In this document: positions 25,442-33,850 of the stretch, one piece after another | Numbering within the stretch: position 1 is the stretch's first letter | How the letters are laid out: each line of letters begins with the position of its first letter | Assembly: GCA_902768735.1 (NCBI GenBank) | Contig: CACXMK010000015.1 | Span: 1 to 51,697 of the forward strand | Direction of reading: 5' to 3' | Source: an uncultured Lachnospiraceae bacterium | GTDB taxonomy: Bacteria > Bacillota > Clostridia > Lachnospirales > Lachnospiraceae | DNA: 51,697 nt | The notes under the pieces: generated by a model | Told to the model about the DNA's origin: nothing | The model's input: the letters and a program-made list of their open reading frames with translations, nothing else | The model's database searches: none | Position numbers and translations under genes: made by a program

Positions 25442-26515
25442 TTACTTACCTCCTCTGATCGCATTGGTTGTCTCCTTGTCGAAGAAATGCTTCCTGTTAA
25501 AGGAGAAGGTAATTCCATCGCCTGCCTTCAGCATCTTCCAGCCTTTGAGCTTCGCCACGATCCTGGGACCGCCGTTTGCCACATAGCCGTGAACAAGGGT
25601 GTTCATGCCGAGGTTCTCATTGTTCTGGACGTCGACCCTGACTTCCGTGCCTTCCTCGATACTCTCGGGACGGACGCCGAGGATGATCTCTTTGCCCTGG
25701 TATGCCGCCAGCGTGCGCTTCTCTTCTTCGGTCAGTTTCACTGTGAATCCCTGGCCGTTAAGCACGCCGTTTCCTACGGTCACGTCGAAGAAGTTCATGG
25801 GCGGGAGTCCGATAAAGCTTGCCACAAACACGTTTGCGGGCTCGTCGTACAGCTCCAGGGGCGTTCCGACCTGCTGCACATGTCCCATCGACATACACAC
25901 GATGCGGTCCGCCAATGTGAGCGCTTCCGTCTGGTCGTGCGTGACGTACATCATCGTCGCCTGAAGGCGCTTGTGCAGGAGCAGGATCTCGCGCCTGGTC
26001 GCGCCGCGGAGTTTGGCGTCGAGGTTGGAGAGCGGCTCGTCGAACAGGAACACCTTGGGATTACGGACGATGGAACGTCCCATCGCCACACGCTGTCTCT
26101 GTCCGCCCGAAAGCTGCGCGGGTTTTTTGTTCAGCTGGCTGGTCAGTCCGAGGATCTCGGCTGCCGCCAGGACTTTCTTGTGGATCACATTGGGGTTCTC
26201 CTTGCGCAGTGTCAGGGAGAAAGCCATGTTCTCGTAAATGGTCATGTGGCCGTAGAGAGCGTAGCTCTGGAAGACCATTGCCATATCTCTGTCTTTTGCC
26301 GGAGTGGCGGTGATGTCCTTGCCGTCCAGCAGGAGCTTGCCGTTCGAGATGTCCTCGAGGCCGGCGACCATGCGCAGGGTCGTGGATTTACCACATCCCG
26401 AAGGGCCGACCAGAACGATCAGTTCTCCGTCCTTCACGTCCAGATTGAAGTCAAAGACTGCCTGAACGTTATTGTCATATATCTTATCGATATGCTGTAA
26501 ATTTAACGTTGCCAT
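25442..26515 (-). CDS. Carbohydrate ABC transporter ATPase, MsmX/UgpC type (copy 2)
   Basis: A 357-residue ATP-binding subunit. Walker A GPSGCGKST (37-45), signature LSGGQRQRVAMGRS (about 134-147), Walker B VFLFDEPLSNLDA (about 153-165), switch His in VTHDQTEALTLADR, and a C-terminal regulatory domain. Compared with copy 1, the stretch after Walker B differs (KLRGATRREILLLHKRLQAT), and the C-terminal domains diverge, so this is an old paralogue. It is flanked directly by small membrane protein genes B (2 bp) and C (12 bp), which suggests that this ATPase, rather than copy 1, works with them. Confidence 0.92.
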   Translation of the reverse strand: MATLNLQHIDKIYDNNVQAVFDFNLDVKDGELIVLVGPSGCGKSTTLRMVAGLEDISNGKLLLDGKDITATPAKDRDMAMVFQSYALYGHMTIYENMAFSLTLRKENPNVIHKKVLAAAEILGLTSQLNKKPAQLSGGQRQRVAMGRSIVRNPKVFLFDEPLSNLDAKLRGATRREILLLHKRLQATMMYVTHDQTEALTLADRIVCMSMGHVQQVGTPLELYDEPANVFVASFIGLPPMNFFDVTVGNGVLNGQGFTVKLTEEEKRTLAAYQGKEIILGVRPESIEEGTEVRVDVQNNENLGMNTLVHGYVANGGPRIVAKLKGWKMLKAGDGITFSFNRKHFFDKETTNAIRGGK

Positions 26516-26527
26516 GTCTTCTTCTCC

Positions 26528-27022
26528 TTATACATTCTGGGCGCCGATCGAATTCATGTGCTCGCTCAGTTCGTTGCACTTCTTGATGTTGATCGCTGCT
26601 GCCGCAAGAAGGAATGCCGCGGAAGCAGCCAGATAGATGCAGACCCTCGTAAACTGCCCGCCGTGCATGACCAGCACTTCCTTGCCGTTCACGACCGTCT
26701 TGGCGGCGTGGGCCCGCATGGGGATGATAAAGATCCTTGCGATCTGTAAGAGTCCGATCACCCCAAGCAGGTAGGAATACTTCCTGTTGTAGTTCTTTAC
26801 TTCCTCCGAGGAGAGGAAGACCGCCAGCATGAAGACCAGGTTATATACGATCGAAGCTCCGATCAGTATGTTGTAGTAGTACGTGCCGACGTCTGATTTG
26901 TAGATGCTGACAAAATAGAACACGTTCAGCAAAATAGCGAGGTAGCAAAGGTTTGCGGACTGGGTGTTCTTGATAAAACGCAGCCTGTCGCGCGTGATTG
27001 CGAGTTCGTCGTTTAAGTTCAC
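26528..27022 (-). CDS. Small four-helix membrane protein C of the pectin transporter locus
   Basis: A 164-residue protein of unknown family with about four hydrophobic helices: NLCYLAILLNVFYFVSIY, YYNILIGASIVYNLVFMLAV, YLLGVIGLLQIARIFII and VCIYLAASAAFLLAAAAINI. The N-terminus (MNLNDELAITRDRLRFIKNT) is soluble, and the loop between helices 3 and 4 (HAAKTVVNGKEVLVMHGGQF) is hydrophilic. It overlaps gene D by 4 bp (ATGA type) and precedes the ATPase by 12 bp. Similar size and helix number to B and D suggest a related set of accessory membrane subunits, but no sequence similarity is obvious by eye. Confidence 0.72.
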   Translation of the reverse strand: MNLNDELAITRDRLRFIKNTQSANLCYLAILLNVFYFVSIYKSDVGTYYYNILIGASIVYNLVFMLAVFLSSEEVKNYNRKYSYLLGVIGLLQIARIFIIPMRAHAAKTVVNGKEVLVMHGGQFTRVCIYLAASAAFLLAAAAINIKKCNELSEHMNSIGAQNV

Positions 27023-27621
27023 GCCTGCACCCCCCTTTCTACAGGATAATCTCCGTGAAGAAGCTGCTGCTCCTCTTTCATGAGTCTCGATTTCCAGATT
27101 GCGTTCGCCACCAGCAGCGCCGCCACGATGATCAGCAGCGCGAAGACAAAGTAGTGCAGATCAAACCAGAACGTAGACTCCGTGTAAAGTGTGCCCCACA
27201 GCTCAGCATGTTCTTTGAGCGCCGCGAAATCCACCTGAAGGAACTGTCCCTTGAAGATCTCGATATAGATGTGTCCGAACACCGCGATCGCGACGCTTGC
27301 GATTGCGAAGAGACCCGTTGCGACGTAGTTGCCGATATAATACTTCCTTCTCACATGCGTATTTGTGATGAACAAAAGGACGGCGAGCAGGATCATCCCG
27401 ATGCTGTATTTGAGGAACATCCGGTTGAACTCCTGCATATTGTAATACACAATGGAGCCTTCCACGTCTGTCGAATATACATTTCTGGGATTGCGCATCG
27501 TATCGTACAGCGCGTCATACAGGTCGGTCATAATACCCAGTGCATAGAGGAATACCATAGCGCTCACGATGATCGCTGCGATACAAAGGATCTTCTGCAC
27601 TGTCAACTGTTTTTTATACAT
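27019..27621 (-). CDS. Small four-helix membrane protein D of the pectin transporter locus
   Basis: A 200-residue membrane protein of unknown family. Helices are near residues 9-30 (KILCIAAIIVSAMVFLYALG), 68-88 (KYSIGMILLAVLLFIT), 93-118 (GNYVATGLFAIASVAIAVFG) and 150-175 (LHYFVFALLIIVAALLVANA). A loop of about 35 residues after helix 1 (YDALYDTMRNPRNVYSTDVE) is probably extracellular. I chose the ATG at 27621 because GGTGGAGG lies just upstream; the frame continues five codons further to 27636. It is the first of the four small membrane genes after the binding-protein gene, separated from it by a 180-bp spacer with a hairpin. Confidence 0.72.
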   Translation of the reverse strand: MYKKQLTVQKILCIAAIIVSAMVFLYALGIMTDLYDALYDTMRNPRNVYSTDVEGSIVYYNMQEFNRMFLKYSIGMILLAVLLFITNTHVRRKYYIGNYVATGLFAIASVAIAVFGHIYIEIFKGQFLQVDFAALKEHAELWGTLYTESTFWFDLHYFVFALLIIVAALLVANAIWKSRLMKEEQQLLHGDYPVERGVQA

Positions 27622-27656
27622 GATGACCTCCACCATTTGTAAAGTATCGGTTTCGT

Positions 27657-27683
27657 CCCGGCCGGCCGTTCATCACGGCCGGG
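27657..27683 (-). other. GC-rich hairpin between the binding-protein gene and downstream transporter genes
   Basis: An 8-bp perfect stem CCCGGCCG/CGGCCGGG with an 11-base loop and no T-run. Such hairpins after binding-protein genes often keep that part of the mRNA stable and reduce downstream expression; here that role is inferred from position. Confidence 0.5.
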
Positions 27684-27729
27684 CCCGGACTGTTTAAGTG
27701 GATATAAGAGTGGACTGTTTGAGCGGACC

Positions 27730-27785
27730 AAGTGAATGAACTGAAACTAAGTGAATGAACTGAATCAGTTCAATATCAGTTCAAT
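27730..27785. repeat. Short direct repeats in the spacer after the binding-protein gene
   Basis: AAGTGAATGAACTGAA occurs at 27730-27745 and 27749-27764, followed by TCAGTTCAAT at 27765-27774 and again at 27776-27785. TGAACTGA and TCAGTTCA are complementary, so the units can also fold as a hairpin. Confidence 0.75.
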
Positions 27786-27800
27786 CCTTTTCCGTCCCGA

Positions 27801-29999
27801 TCAGTTCATGCTCTGGTAGTACTCAAGGTCACGCTGCCAAGCGCCTTCCTTGATACCCAGATACTGCTTGCCGCTCCAGCTGTTTGCCACATAGTCCGCT
27901 GTGGACTGAGCGTCGCTCATGTTGGAATCGGTGTAGCCCTTGATGATCAGGGACAGAAGGATGTTGTCTCCGTCCTTCTGCTGGCTGTATTTCTCGGTCA
28001 GCTCTGTATAACCGCTGATCTTGTCGTTCTCAACACTGGACGTGGGAAGAACGGTGGGAACGGATGTATACCAGCTGTTCTGAGCGACTGCCAGTTCGGG
28101 GTGTTTGACAACGCCGAGCGCGATCGCCCTTGAAATGTGGCCTGCGCCTTCCTGTCCGATCTCGGTCGTGCACTGGTACTCAAACGCCTGGTTCTTCACG
28201 AAGGAAAGTGTGGAACCGAGATAGAAACGTGCGAAGTTCGTGTAGTTGCCGTCCGCGAGATTCCAAAGGTCTTCCTTGGTCGCGTCAGCGATCACGGGCA
28301 TCTGCTTGCCGTTGAAGTCAAATGTCACATAGCTGCCGTCCGCATTGGTCTTGATGAATGCGTCGGGACCGTAGCTCAGAAGGATCTGTCCTTTGTCAGA
28401 GTACGCGAAGTCGATCAGTGCGAGTGCCGCGTTGAGTTTGTCCTGATCGCTTCCTACGCCTGCCTTGGAGATTCCCCAGCCGTCTGTCTTAACAGAACGC
28501 CAGGACTCCGTGAAGTGCATGTAGACGCCGTCTTCGCTCGTGCCGTCATACCAGCGGGCGACAGGGACCATGACTGCCATGTACTTCTCGCCGGCATCCT
28601 TGTCGAGCTTGGTCTCGTTGAGGATGGTCTGTGTCTGGTTGTAGTCGTAGTGCATGAAACCGAGGTCGTTCTCCAGATAGGTTCCGGAGTTCTCTTCGGA
28701 CTTGTCGACGAACGCCTTGGAGATCAGGCCTTCCTCGATCATTGCGTGCAGGTACTCAAGCGCTTTATAGGTGTCAACTTCCTGACGTGCGTCGTGCATG
28801 GCGCCGTCCGCACCGACGAACAGGTAGTCCTGACGGGACTCAAGGCCGCGTACGCCGAACAGGGTGCCCGCGAAGCGGAACATGTCGACACGGCGCTGGT
28901 TGTTGCTGTCTTCACGTGTGAACAGGCCCTGAACGGAATCTGTTCCGTTGAGTGTCTGAGGGTTCGCTACCACGCAGCGGAGGAGCGCGACCAGTTCGTC
29001 AGCGTCCCATGCCGCGTTCTGTCCGATGAACAGGTCGGAACGCTGTGTTCCGTAATATCCGTCATACGCTTCGTCGATATACTTGCGGAGCATGTTGACA
29101 GCTGCTACGCCGTCAAGGCTTCCCGCTCCGTTCATGTTGGCAACGATGTTGCCGGCAGCGTCGTAGTTCTTTGTGACCTTCTCGGCAGCCGTGCCTTCCG
29201 CGTTCACAACGTCGACTTCGACGGAACCGGAGGTGGGCATGTAGGGCTCATAGACAGCAGCTGCAAGATCGTTGCTGGCGTCTGCGGTGAACTCACCCTC
29301 GCCGTCCAGAAGCTTCTGGACCCAGTCAACACGCATAAGGGGCATACGCTCGATATCGTTGACACCGTCGAAATAAGGGCTGAAGTAGATCGCGCCTGTA
29401 TCGGTATTTCCTGTGATGGACAGGCGGACGATCGGGTTGGCGTCCAGATATGCCTTGAAGTTGGGCATCTGGTCAAGATACTCGGCAATGTTCACAAGGC
29501 TGCCTGCCTCGCCGTTCTCTGTCAGAAGAGCGGCTGTGCCGGAGACCATGTCAACGTCTCCGAGACGTTCTTTCCAATACTCAAACTCAGCGCTTGCGCC
29601 GTTGCCCTGGTATTTGTCCTCGAACACGACGCCGAGTTCGTTCTGGACCGCTACCCAGGTGGGCTTGAGGTCGCCGGCGTTGTAGGTGACGCCGTCCGCC
29701 AGAGTGATTCCGGCACCTGCTGTCTCAGCGTCAAAGCTGAGGCCGGTCTTTGTGCTGTTATAGCCGGTCGCCATGCGGAGCTTTGTTCCGGGAGCGTATG
29801 TCAGGGCTCCTGCGGGCTGTGCAGCTGTGTCAGCGGGCTGCGCGGCGGTTGCCGACGCGTCGGTGGTCTGTGCAGCCTGTCCGCTTGCCGCGGGCGTTCC
29901 GTCCGGCTGGACCTGGATCCTGGGGCCGCAGCCTCCAAGAAGCATCATGCTCATCACGGCGATCAGCGCCAGAGCAATTGCAGATCTCATCTTTTTCAT
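27801..29999 (-). CDS. Extracellular sugar-binding lipoprotein of the ABC transporter (732 residues)
   Basis: A family 1 extracellular solute-binding lipoprotein. Signal peptide MKKMRSAIALALIAVMSMML has lipobox LGGC with lipidated Cys near residue 24. A Pro/Ala/Gln/Thr-rich linker (about 30-65) is followed by the binding domain. At 732 residues it is much longer than usual LplA/YtcQ-type proteins (about 500-560). The start at 29999 follows GGAGGAACAAGTA; the frame to 30023 adds eight residues without a site. It is encoded directly after the two permease genes and before the small membrane proteins. Ligand is probably a pectic oligosaccharide, by context. Confidence 0.88.
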   Translation of the reverse strand: MKKMRSAIALALIAVMSMMLLGGCGPRIQVQPDGTPAASGQAAQTTDASATAAQPADTAAQPAGALTYAPGTKLRMATGYNSTKTGLSFDAETAGAGITLADGVTYNAGDLKPTWVAVQNELGVVFEDKYQGNGASAEFEYWKERLGDVDMVSGTAALLTENGEAGSLVNIAEYLDQMPNFKAYLDANPIVRLSITGNTDTGAIYFSPYFDGVNDIERMPLMRVDWVQKLLDGEGEFTADASNDLAAAVYEPYMPTSGSVEVDVVNAEGTAAEKVTKNYDAAGNIVANMNGAGSLDGVAAVNMLRKYIDEAYDGYYGTQRSDLFIGQNAAWDADELVALLRCVVANPQTLNGTDSVQGLFTREDSNNQRRVDMFRFAGTLFGVRGLESRQDYLFVGADGAMHDARQEVDTYKALEYLHAMIEEGLISKAFVDKSEENSGTYLENDLGFMHYDYNQTQTILNETKLDKDAGEKYMAVMVPVARWYDGTSEDGVYMHFTESWRSVKTDGWGISKAGVGSDQDKLNAALALIDFAYSDKGQILLSYGPDAFIKTNADGSYVTFDFNGKQMPVIADATKEDLWNLADGNYTNFARFYLGSTLSFVKNQAFEYQCTTEIGQEGAGHISRAIALGVVKHPELAVAQNSWYTSVPTVLPTSSVENDKISGYTELTEKYSQQKDGDNILLSLIIKGYTDSNMSDAQSTADYVANSWSGKQYLGIKEGAWQRDLEYYQSMN

Positions 30000-30053
30000 T
30001 ACTTGTTCCTCCTGCTTTTTCATGAATAACTCTTCAGCGATTGTTTGTCGCGA

Positions 30054-30944
30054 TTATTCTTTCACGCCGCCGACGTTCGTGCCTTTGGCAAAATACTTCT
30101 GAATGAAAGGATAGATGATAAGGATCGGCACGATCGAGCACACGATCAGCGCATAGATCACGGAGTCGGAAGCAAAGGCCCTGTTCCAGCCGGCCATCGC
30201 CTCGGGATCTGTGTACTGCTCCAGTCTCAGGCGGATAAACACCTGGAGAGGATGCTCATTCTGGTTGGAGATCATCTGGCGTGCCCAGAAGTATCCGTTC
30301 CAGCGCGAGATCGCAAAGAACAATGCGACGGTCGCGATCGTGGATTTGCTCATCGGGAGATACACCTGCGTCAGGACCTGGAGCTCTGTCGCTCCGTCGA
30401 CGATCGCAGCTTCCTCGATCTCTGAGGGGACACCTTCAAAGGCGTTACGCAGCAGGATGATATTCATCGCCGCCATACCCATGGCGATGACCACCAGCCA
30501 CTTGTCATCCATGATTCCCATGGAGTTAAATACATCCTTGGTCGCCAGGTAGTTCAGGTACTGCGGTACGATACCCGCGGAGAACCACATTGTGAAGACC
30601 AGGAAGAAGTTAAATGTCTTTCTGAACAGCAGTCTCTTTTTGGACAGCGCGTAGGCGCCGAGGATGGCCACGAACATGGACCAGAGAGTGCCGAACAGGG
30701 TCAGGAACAGTGTGTTGGAATATGCATTCCAGAACATATTGTCGCTGAACATCAGCTTAAAAGCATCAAACTGTACATCCTTGGGGAAGAGTACGATCGA
30801 ACCGTACTCAACCGCCTGCCTGCCGCTGATGGAAGCGCTGATCGCGTATACGAACGGATACAGGCAGCAGAGGGCAAAAACCGTAAGCAGGGTGTAACTG
30901 ATGATCTTGAAAATCAGTTCAGAGACTTCCAATTTCCTCTTCAT
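30054..30944 (-). CDS. ABC transporter permease, YtcP type
   Basis: A 296-residue inner-membrane permease with six predicted helices, starting MKRKLEVSELIFKIISYTLL. The EAA loop that contacts the ATPase is visible near residues 188-207 (EIEEAAIVDGATELQVLTQV), followed by YLPMSKSTIAT. The C-terminus ends in YFAKGTNVGGVKE, typical of YtcP/LplC-like subunits. The start at 30944 is fixed by AAGGAGG seven bases upstream; the frame to 30992 has none. It is separated from the LplB-type gene by 13 bp and pairs with it as the heterodimeric channel. Confidence 0.92.
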   Translation of the reverse strand: MKRKLEVSELIFKIISYTLLTVFALCCLYPFVYAISASISGRQAVEYGSIVLFPKDVQFDAFKLMFSDNMFWNAYSNTLFLTLFGTLWSMFVAILGAYALSKKRLLFRKTFNFFLVFTMWFSAGIVPQYLNYLATKDVFNSMGIMDDKWLVVIAMGMAAMNIILLRNAFEGVPSEIEEAAIVDGATELQVLTQVYLPMSKSTIATVALFFAISRWNGYFWARQMISNQNEHPLQVFIRLRLEQYTDPEAMAGWNRAFASDSVIYALIVCSIVPILIIYPFIQKYFAKGTNVGGVKE

Positions 30945-30957
30945 AGTTCCTCCTTGC

Positions 30958-32013
30958 TTAGTACAGTGATGTGTTGGACGCTTTACGGGCAATCGTGTTG
31001 GCTCCGATGACCAGCAGCATGCCGATGACGTTGTTCATCATTTCAGCCGCTGCCGCTATGCCGATTCCGGCGCCGGTACCCATGCCGTTTCTGTTTGCGA
31101 ACGTCGAGACGACGTCTGCCGTTACATAAGTATTGGGGTTATACAACAGCAATACTTTCTCGTAACCGATGTTTAAGAGTGAACCGATCCTCGTGATGAG
31201 CATGATCACGATCGTTGACAGTATGCTGGGCAGTACTACGTATCTCATCTGTGCCCATTTATCCGCGCCGTCGATCTGTGCCGCTTCGTAGCTGGTAGGT
31301 GAAATGGCAATGATGGCTGCAAAGAATACGATACTGTCATATCCGGCGCTTTCCCAGATACCGCTGATCTGGTAGATCGACCGGAAGAAAGCCGGATTAT
31401 TCAGAAGTCCGGCGTTTGCGACCGCAGGGCTCACAGCTCCGATGTTGGACAGGAACTGGCTCACGATACCCATGCCGGTCGTCAGGGACCCCTGCTTTAC
31501 AAGCATGGTCACCAGTGATGTCATGACAACGGTTGACATGAACTTAGGCAGATAGGTGAGCACCTGGTAAACGCTTCTTGCCGCGTTGGAGCGCACCTCG
31601 TTGAAGAACAGGGCCAGAATGATCGGCATAGGGAAGCCAAAACACAGGCCGTAAAAACTCAGCAGGAACGTGTTGCGCAGCGCCCTCCAGAAATCAGTGG
31701 AAAGGCCGTCCCCCGCGAACAGGAGCCTCTTGAAGTACGAGAACCCTGAGAAGAACTGTTCGGAAACGGGCTTTACGTTGTCCGCCACCTTAAAGCATCC
31801 CAGCAGTTCGTACATCGGGAAATAACGCCAGAACAGGAATACCAGCAGCATCGGTACAAGCATCAGATACAGCCGCCAGTCTTTGAGGACCGTCTGTCCC
31901 ACATGGCGCCAGTAATGCTTTTCCACGTCGTCGCGGACAGCCTGCTCCGGATCTTCCCGATATGTCCCCGACTCCCGGTCGTAGACGAGGAAATCCGCCG
32001 CCTTAGCTTTCAT
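30958..32013 (-). CDS. ABC transporter permease, LplB type
   Basis: A 351-residue permease. A hydrophilic N-terminal extension of about 50 residues (KAADFLVYDRESGTYREDPE) precedes the first helix (LYLMLVPMLLVFLFWRYFPM). The EAA motif is SYEAAQIDGADKWAQMRYVV near residues 245-264, followed by LPSI. The C-terminus (GANTIARKASNTSLY) is typical of LplB-like subunits of oligogalacturonide and rhamnogalacturonan importers. It overlaps the ECF-S-like gene by 11 bp. With the YtcP-type protein, the binding protein and an ATPase it would form a complete importer. Confidence 0.92.
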   Translation of the reverse strand: MKAKAADFLVYDRESGTYREDPEQAVRDDVEKHYWRHVGQTVLKDWRLYLMLVPMLLVFLFWRYFPMYELLGCFKVADNVKPVSEQFFSGFSYFKRLLFAGDGLSTDFWRALRNTFLLSFYGLCFGFPMPIILALFFNEVRSNAARSVYQVLTYLPKFMSTVVMTSLVTMLVKQGSLTTGMGIVSQFLSNIGAVSPAVANAGLLNNPAFFRSIYQISGIWESAGYDSIVFFAAIIAISPTSYEAAQIDGADKWAQMRYVVLPSILSTIVIMLITRIGSLLNIGYEKVLLLYNPNTYVTADVVSTFANRNGMGTGAGIGIAAAAEMMNNVIGMLLVIGANTIARKASNTSLY

Positions 32014-32590
32014 AAGTTACCTCCTTTTCTCTCCCCTCCGAGTGTATGCGGAGCAGGTAATGTATTTGATCCTCACAGACCCCGTCCAGCCTACGGGCGA
32101 TCCAGATGATCACGAAAGTAAAGAGCATTGAGAGGCTGTCTGTTGTGAAGAAGCCTACAACGCTTGCAGGTTCGGCTCCCGTGAAGAGCGCCACGGCTGC
32201 TCTTCCGGTCTGCATGAGCAGAAGGACGAAGATCGGATAAAGCATTCCCATCGTGCTTGTCCGGATCGTTTCTGTGCCGGCCTTTTTTAAAACAAATACG
32301 GAGATAAGCGAGAAGAGGTTTCCCGCGATATAGATCAGATAGTGTTGTGCTGACGCACCGGAGAGAAAGCAGAATACCGCTCCTCCGAGACACGCGTGGA
32401 TGGCTCCCCAGAACCCCCACCTCATATAGACGATGGTCGTGATCGCTGCCACCAGGGACACAGTAAAGGGCTGTCCCGGGAACCAGAATCTCGCTGCCAT
32501 CACGATGATAAATTCAAAGACGACCAGCATGAGCGCAAATATTGTAAGGTCGATCGTTCTGTATTGTTTCCAGGTTCTCTGTCTTTTCAT
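32003..32590 (-). CDS. ECF-type S-component-like membrane protein
   Basis: A 195-residue integral membrane protein with about six helices (TIFALMLVVFEFIIVMAARF; TVSLVAAITTIVYMRWGFWG; AIHACLGGAVFCFLSG; YLIYIAGNLFSLISVFVL; MLYPIFVLLLMQTGRAAVAL; MLFTFVIIWIARRLDG). Fold and size resemble substrate-binding S components of energy-coupling-factor transporters; I remember similar uncharacterised proteins in Lachnospiraceae but cannot confirm the family. It is the first gene of the large operon, overlapping the permease gene by 11 bp. Possible roles are a vitamin or sugar S component or an accessory sensor of the ABC importer. Confidence 0.65.
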   Translation of the reverse strand: MKRQRTWKQYRTIDLTIFALMLVVFEFIIVMAARFWFPGQPFTVSLVAAITTIVYMRWGFWGAIHACLGGAVFCFLSGASAQHYLIYIAGNLFSLISVFVLKKAGTETIRTSTMGMLYPIFVLLLMQTGRAAVALFTGAEPASVVGFFTTDSLSMLFTFVIIWIARRLDGVCEDQIHYLLRIHSEGREKEVTYES

Positions 32591-32700
32591 TGCGCTCCTC
32601 TTTTTTTAATAGCTGCGGCCAAGTCGCCGGCCGTCCGAAAATCCTGTCAAAAAATCCGAAAATGATAAGTGCATAAACACGCGCTTTTTTAACTGTTTTG

Positions 32701-32706
32701 ATTATA
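32701..32706 (-). promoter_or_regulatory. -10 element of the large pectin operon
   Basis: Minus strand TATAAT within GTATTCTATAATCAAAACAG, about 110 bases before the first start codon of the operon. The region 17 bases upstream (TGTATT) is a poor -35, which fits activator-dependent control, for example by the AraC protein encoded in the operon. A CAAAACA word lies immediately downstream, near the expected transcription start. Confidence 0.55.
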
Positions 32707-32804
32707 GAATACGAAAATAGGTAAATACATGGACAGAAAAAGGCAGTTTATATACAAAAAAGATATGATGGCCAAATTGACTTTTTATTGTTTTTTTGGG
32801 TCGC

Positions 32805-32810
32805 TATAAT
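32805..32810 (+). promoter_or_regulatory. -10 element of the divergent methylesterase operon
   Basis: TATAAT in GTCGCTATAATCAT, 50 bases before the methylesterase start. TTGACT at 32777-32782 is 22 bases upstream, too far for a normal -35, so activation is probably needed. The two divergent -10 boxes are about 100 bp apart and could share a regulator. Confidence 0.5.
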
Positions 32811-32859
32811 CATTTTTGAACAGGAACATGATGACTCAGTGAATTTGGAGGTGATATCC

Positions 32860-33732
32860 ATGTTGTTCAGCTCCTGCTCCACGGCGGAGGACTTTCAGAA
32901 ATGCCTGAGTACCGCGAAGCCGGGTGACACGATCGAGCTTTCCGAAGGCGACTATTATATGAAGTCAGCCATCCTCGTTCCTTCCGTGACGATCAAAGGC
33001 GCCGGTATGGACAGGACGCGCATCCTCTGGGATGACTACGCGGAGAAGATCCACGCCGACGGGAAAGCGTTCAACACCTTCCGTACTTTTACGCTTGCCG
33101 TCCTGGCAGACCATGTGAGAATGGAGGACCTGGCAGTCGTAAACTTTGCGGGACATCCGGAAGTTAAAGGCCAGGAGGTAGCCCTCACGGTATATGCCGA
33201 CGATTTTCATATGTACAGATGCCGGCTGTCCTCCACGCAGGACACCCTGTTCCTGGGACCCCTTCCGAAGGATCTCATCGAGCGGTACGACGGGTTCCTC
33301 CCCGATCCGCTCCGGCGAGACGTCCGGTGCCGGCAGTTTTTTGACAGCTGCCTCATCGAGGGGACGGTGGATTTCATCTTCGGCTGCGGGGAGGCCCGGT
33401 TCGACAACTGCGAGATCCGCTCCGTCTACGACGTGCGCGATGTCGGCTACGTCGCGGCGCCGGCCCACGCGCCTGAGCAATCGGAAGGCTTCCTATTTAA
33501 GAACTGCCGGTTCACGGCAGATCCCGCTGTACGGGACAAAAGCATTTTCCTCGCCCGCCCCTGGCGCGACTACGGCCTGAGCCGTTTCGAGGACTGCGGG
33601 TACGGAAATCACATCGATCCTCTGGGTTTTGACAAATGGAACGATACCGATAGGGACCGCACAGCGCGGTTCAGCGAATCGCCGCCCGTTAAAGGGCGGG
33701 TGAAGTGGGCGAACAGGGAGGCCGCGACATGA
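32860..33732 (+). CDS. Pectin methylesterase (CE8)
   Basis: A 290-residue right-handed beta-helix esterase that removes methyl groups from homogalacturonan. CE8 catalytic signatures are visible: STQDTLFLG (about 125-133; Gln and Asp), TVDFIFGCGEA (about 168-178; catalytic Asp) and LARPWRDYG (about 227-235; Arg and Trp). There is no signal peptide after the chosen start, so it probably works on imported oligomers in the cytoplasm, matching the GH28. The start at 32860 is set by GGAGGTGATATCC; the frame to 32788 runs through the promoter and is not coding. It is the first gene of the divergent plus-strand operon. Confidence 0.92.
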   Translation: MLFSSCSTAEDFQKCLSTAKPGDTIELSEGDYYMKSAILVPSVTIKGAGMDRTRILWDDYAEKIHADGKAFNTFRTFTLAVLADHVRMEDLAVVNFAGHPEVKGQEVALTVYADDFHMYRCRLSSTQDTLFLGPLPKDLIERYDGFLPDPLRRDVRCRQFFDSCLIEGTVDFIFGCGEARFDNCEIRSVYDVRDVGYVAAPAHAPEQSEGFLFKNCRFTADPAVRDKSIFLARPWRDYGLSRFEDCGYGNHIDPLGFDKWNDTDRDRTARFSESPPVKGRVKWANREAAT

Positions 33733-33850
33733 GCGTCATGCTTAAAGCTTCCCCGTGCACCACAGTGATCTGACAGTCAACAAAGGCCAACATAAATACG
33801 CAACTAAAATAACAAATATATACATTAATTAAAAAAGGAGAAAAGGGATC

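Noticed and set aside
28137-30029. Long plus-strand open frame (630 codons) opposite the sugar-binding lipoprotein gene
   Set aside because: It is an antisense shadow: there is no ribosome site, no domain is recognisable, and the minus strand encodes a clear lipoprotein with signal peptide.
32788-32859. N-terminal extension of the pectin methylesterase
   Set aside because: The added codons run through the TATAAT box, and the perfect GGAGGTGAT ribosome site supports the start at 32860.
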